NCBI GenBank assembly: GCA_051746205.1
Contig: JBNJEU010000073.1
Location: 1-7,652, forward strand
Length of the DNA: 7,652 nucleotides
Source: Thiohalospira sp051746205
Lineage (GTDB): Bacteria; Pseudomonadota; Gammaproteobacteria; Thiohalospirales; Thiohalospiraceae
Reading direction: 5' to 3'
Below are positions 5,276 through 7,652 of this stretch, piece after piece. The position numbers were made by a program, and so were the translations under genes. Below the pieces are notes generated by a model. It was given only the letters and a program-made list of their open reading frames with translations, did no database searches and had not been told where the DNA came from. Each line of letters begins with the position of its first letter. The first letter of the stretch is position 1.

Positions 5276-7639
5276 TTACGTGTCCTTCAGGGCGGCGAAG
5301 GCGGCGGCCATGGCGGTCTGCGGCTCCTTCTCCTTCGCCGGTTTCTTCGCCGACTCCGGGCGCCGATCCTTGCCGCCATCCCGTCCGCCCTTGCCGGCGG
5401 CGCCCTTCGCGCCTTCAGGCCGGTCGCTCCGGGCCGTCGCGCCGCCCTCCTCGCCGGCGGTCTCGGGGCCGCGCATGGAGAGCGCGATGCGCTGGCGCCG
5501 CAGGTCGACATCGATGACATGGACCGCGACCACGTCGCCGACTTTCACCACCTGGTGCGGGTCCTTGACGAAGTGGTCGGCCAATTTCGAGATGTGGACC
5601 AGGCCGTCCTGGTGGACACCGACGTCGACGAAGGCGCCGAAGTCGGTGACGTTGGTGACCACTCCCTCCAGTGCCATGCCCGGCTTCAGGTGGGCCGGCT
5701 CGGTGATGTCGTCGCGGAAGCGGGCGGTGCGGAAGTCGCCGCGTGGATCGCGGCCCGGCTTCTCCAGCTCGGCGAGGATGTCGGCCACCGTCGGTTCGCC
5801 GAAGCGCTCGTCAGTGAACTCCGCCGGTTTCAGACCGCCGAGGACGTCGCTCTGGCCGATGATCTGCTCCACCGGCCGCCGCAGCCGCTCGATGATGCGC
5901 TCCACCACCGGGTAGGCCTCCGGGTGGACGGCGGAGGCATCCAGCGGGTTGTCACCGCCGGGGACGCGCAGGAAGCCGGCAGCCTGCTCGAAGGCGACGG
6001 CACCGAGACGCGGCACCGCCATCAGGTCCTTGCGGCTGCGAAACGGCCCGCTCTCGGCGCGGTGCCGGGCGATGTTCTCGGCCAGACTCGGCCCGAGGCC
6101 GGCGACCCGGGCCAGCAGTGCCGGCGATGCGGTATTCACGTCGACGCCGACGGCATTGACGCAGTCCTCGACCACGGCCTCCAGACTGCGGGAGAGCCGA
6201 CTCTGGCTGACATCGTGCTGATACTGTCCGACGCCGATGTGGCCGGGGTCGATCTTCACCAGCTCCGCCAGCGGGTCCTGCAGGCGGCGAGCGATGGAGA
6301 CGGCGCCGCGCAGGGAGACGTCGAGGTCGGGGAATTCGCGACTGGCCTGCTCCGAGGCGGAGTAGACCGAGGCGCCGGCCTCGCTGACGGTGACGTGGGT
6401 CAGCCCGGAACAGCGTTGCGCCAGCGCGCCGGCCAGTTGTTCGGTCTCCCGCGAGGCGGTGCCGTTGCCGACCGCCACCAGCTCGATGCCGTGCGCCTTC
6501 ACCAGCTTCTCGAGGGTGTCCAGGGCCTCGTTCCAGCGCTTCTTCGGGGCATGCGGATAGATGGTCTCGGTGGCCGCCAGGGCACCGGTGGCGTCCACCG
6601 CCACCACCTTCACCCCGGTGCGCAGGCCCGGGTCCAGACCGAGGGTGGCGCGGGCGCCGGCCGGCGCGGCCAGCAGCAGGGCGCGCAGGTTGGTGGCGAA
6701 GACGCGGATGGCCTCCTCCTCGGCGGCGTCGCGGATGCGCTTGAACAGGTCCATCTCCAGCCGCGAGGCGAGCTTCACCCGCCAGGTCCAGCGGACGGTG
6801 TCGCGCAGCCAGTCGACGCACGGGCCGCTCAACGAGCCGAGGCCGGCGCGGGCGGCGATGCGCGATTCACCGAAGCTCGGCGCCCCACGCTCGGCCTCGC
6901 GGTCGTCGCGATGGCGCACCGACAGCCGCAGCATCCCGGCCTGGCGGCCACGGAACAACGCGAGGGCGCGGTGGGACGGAACCCGATTCAGGCGTTCGCT
7001 GTAGTCGAAGTAGTCGCGGAACTTGGCGGCCTCGTCGCTCTGCTCCTGGTCGGGGGCGACCCGGGAGACCAGCTCGCCCTGTTCCCACAGCGCCTCGCGG
7101 ATGGTCTCGGCGAGGTCGGCGTCGTCGGCCCAGTCCTCGGCGATGACGTGGCGGGCGCCCTCGAGCACGGCGGCGGTGTCGGCATAACCCGCCTCGGCGT
7201 CGATGTGGCCCGCGGCCAGCGCCTCCGGGGGCTCGGCGGGTCCGCCGAGCAGGGCCGCGGCCAGGGGTTCCAGACCGGCGGCGCGGGCCTGCTGCGCCTT
7301 CGTCTTCTTCTTCCGCATGTAGGGGCGGTAGAGGTCCTCCAGCCGCGTCTTGGTGGCGGCGGCCTCGATGGCGGCGCGCAGCGCGTCGGTGAGCTGGCCC
7401 TGCTCGTCGATGGTGGCGAGGATGGTGGCGCGGCGCTCTTCCAGTTCGCGCAGGTAGGCCAGTCGCTCCTCCAATTGGCGCAGCTGACTGTCGTCCAGGC
7501 CGCCGGTCGCCTCCTTGCGGTAGCGGGCGACGAACGGCACGGTGGCACCGCCATCGAGCAGTGCCACGGCGGCTTCGACCTGTTCCGATCGTGCCGCCAG
7601 TTCCGCGGCCAGGGTCTCGATAATACGCTGCTGCGACAT
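5276..7639 (-). CDS. tex: Tex family RNA-binding transcription accessory protein
   Basis: This 787-residue cytoplasmic protein matches Tex, a conserved multidomain nucleic-acid-binding factor related to eukaryotic Spt6. In order: an N-terminal helical Tex domain with VPFVARYRKEATGGLDDSQLRQLEERL (34-60) and TRLEDLYRPYMRKKKTKA (98-115); a RuvC-like YqgF domain from about 331 with LGLDPGLRTGVKVVAVD; the signature EAGASVYSASEQASREFPDLD (420-440) and KIDPGHIGVGQYQHDVSQ (462-479); helix-hairpin-helix repeats (about 495-560); and an S1 domain (about 653-723) with GVVTNVTDFGAFVDVGVHQDGLVHIS. A Gly/Ala/Lys/Arg-rich low-complexity tail (724-775) ends in MAAAFAALKDT. Length is usual for the family. GAGGAAGG stands just upstream of the ATG. 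It heads the minus-strand cluster; its promoter lies beyond the right edge. Confidence 0.97.
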   Translation of the reverse strand: MSQQRIIETLAAELAARSEQVEAAVALLDGGATVPFVARYRKEATGGLDDSQLRQLEERLAYLRELEERRATILATIDEQGQLTDALRAAIEAAATKTRLEDLYRPYMRKKKTKAQQARAAGLEPLAAALLGGPAEPPEALAAGHIDAEAGYADTAAVLEGARHVIAEDWADDADLAETIREALWEQGELVSRVAPDQEQSDEAAKFRDYFDYSERLNRVPSHRALALFRGRQAGMLRLSVRHRDDREAERGAPSFGESRIAARAGLGSLSGPCVDWLRDTVRWTWRVKLASRLEMDLFKRIRDAAEEEAIRVFATNLRALLLAAPAGARATLGLDPGLRTGVKVVAVDATGALAATETIYPHAPKKRWNEALDTLEKLVKAHGIELVAVGNGTASRETEQLAGALAQRCSGLTHVTVSEAGASVYSASEQASREFPDLDVSLRGAVSIARRLQDPLAELVKIDPGHIGVGQYQHDVSQSRLSRSLEAVVEDCVNAVGVDVNTASPALLARVAGLGPSLAENIARHRAESGPFRSRKDLMAVPRLGAVAFEQAAGFLRVPGGDNPLDASAVHPEAYPVVERIIERLRRPVEQIIGQSDVLGGLKPAEFTDERFGEPTVADILAELEKPGRDPRGDFRTARFRDDITEPAHLKPGMALEGVVTNVTDFGAFVDVGVHQDGLVHISKLADHFVKDPHQVVKVGDVVAVHVIDVDLRRQRIALSMRGPETAGEEGGATARSDRPEGAKGAAGKGGRDGGKDRRPESAKKPAKEKEPQTAMAAAFAALKDT

Positions 7640-7652
7640 GCCTTCCTCGTCT
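7640..7652 (-). promoter_or_regulatory. Ribosome binding site of tex
   Basis: On the minus strand GAGGAAGGC immediately precedes the tex ATG, with GAGG five bases from the start codon. Nothing further upstream is visible because the window ends. Confidence 0.6.

Overview
The window reads as a stretch of a high-GC gammaproteobacterial chromosome. The clearest evidence is a Fis-family nucleoid protein, a YadG/YadH-type ABC exporter pair and a Tex protein, together with a tRNA-Asp that encodes its own CCA. The GC-rich, halophile- or Chromatiales-like flavour is only an impression; I cannot name a genus from the sequence alone.

Layout from left to right. (1) 1-1994, minus strand: a two-component operon. 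An OmpR-like response regulator (1293-1994) is followed, with an ATGA stop/start overlap, by a sensor histidine kinase (1296 down past base 1). The kinase has a signal peptide, a periplasmic 7TMR-DISMED2-like domain, seven membrane helices and an HQWR-type H-box. Its catalytic part lies off the left edge. (2) 1995-2157: a divergent regulatory region. It holds a good sigma70-type promoter for the two-component operon, a perfect 7+4+7 inverted repeat, and repeated GTGAAA motifs. (3) 2164-2451, plus strand: a stand-alone fis-like gene whose DNA-binding helix differs from canonical Fis at several positions. (4) 2452-2796: a short intergenic stretch with tRNA-Asp(GUC) on the minus strand, its intrinsic terminator, and a strong promoter with a GC-rich discriminator. 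(5) 2797-7639, minus strand: a tightly packed cluster transcribed tex, then an OXNAD1-like FAD/NAD(P) oxidoreductase, then yadG, then yadH. Spacings are 69 bp, 2 bp and a 4-bp overlap.

How the parts may work together. The two-component pair probably senses a periplasmic ligand and controls genes through the winged-helix regulator, possibly including itself and the divergent fis-like gene. The oxidoreductase, yadG and yadH are close enough to be co-translated; YadGH would form one inner-membrane ABC exporter of unknown substrate. Tex is a housekeeping RNA-binding transcription accessory factor at the head of the cluster.

Most of the window is ordinary chromosomal content. I saw no mobile element, CRISPR array or defence locus. 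The items most worth a second look are the divergent orphan Fis facing a DISM-type two-component system, the palindromic operator candidate between them, and the OXNAD1-like protein lacking the usual flavin-binding RxYS motif.
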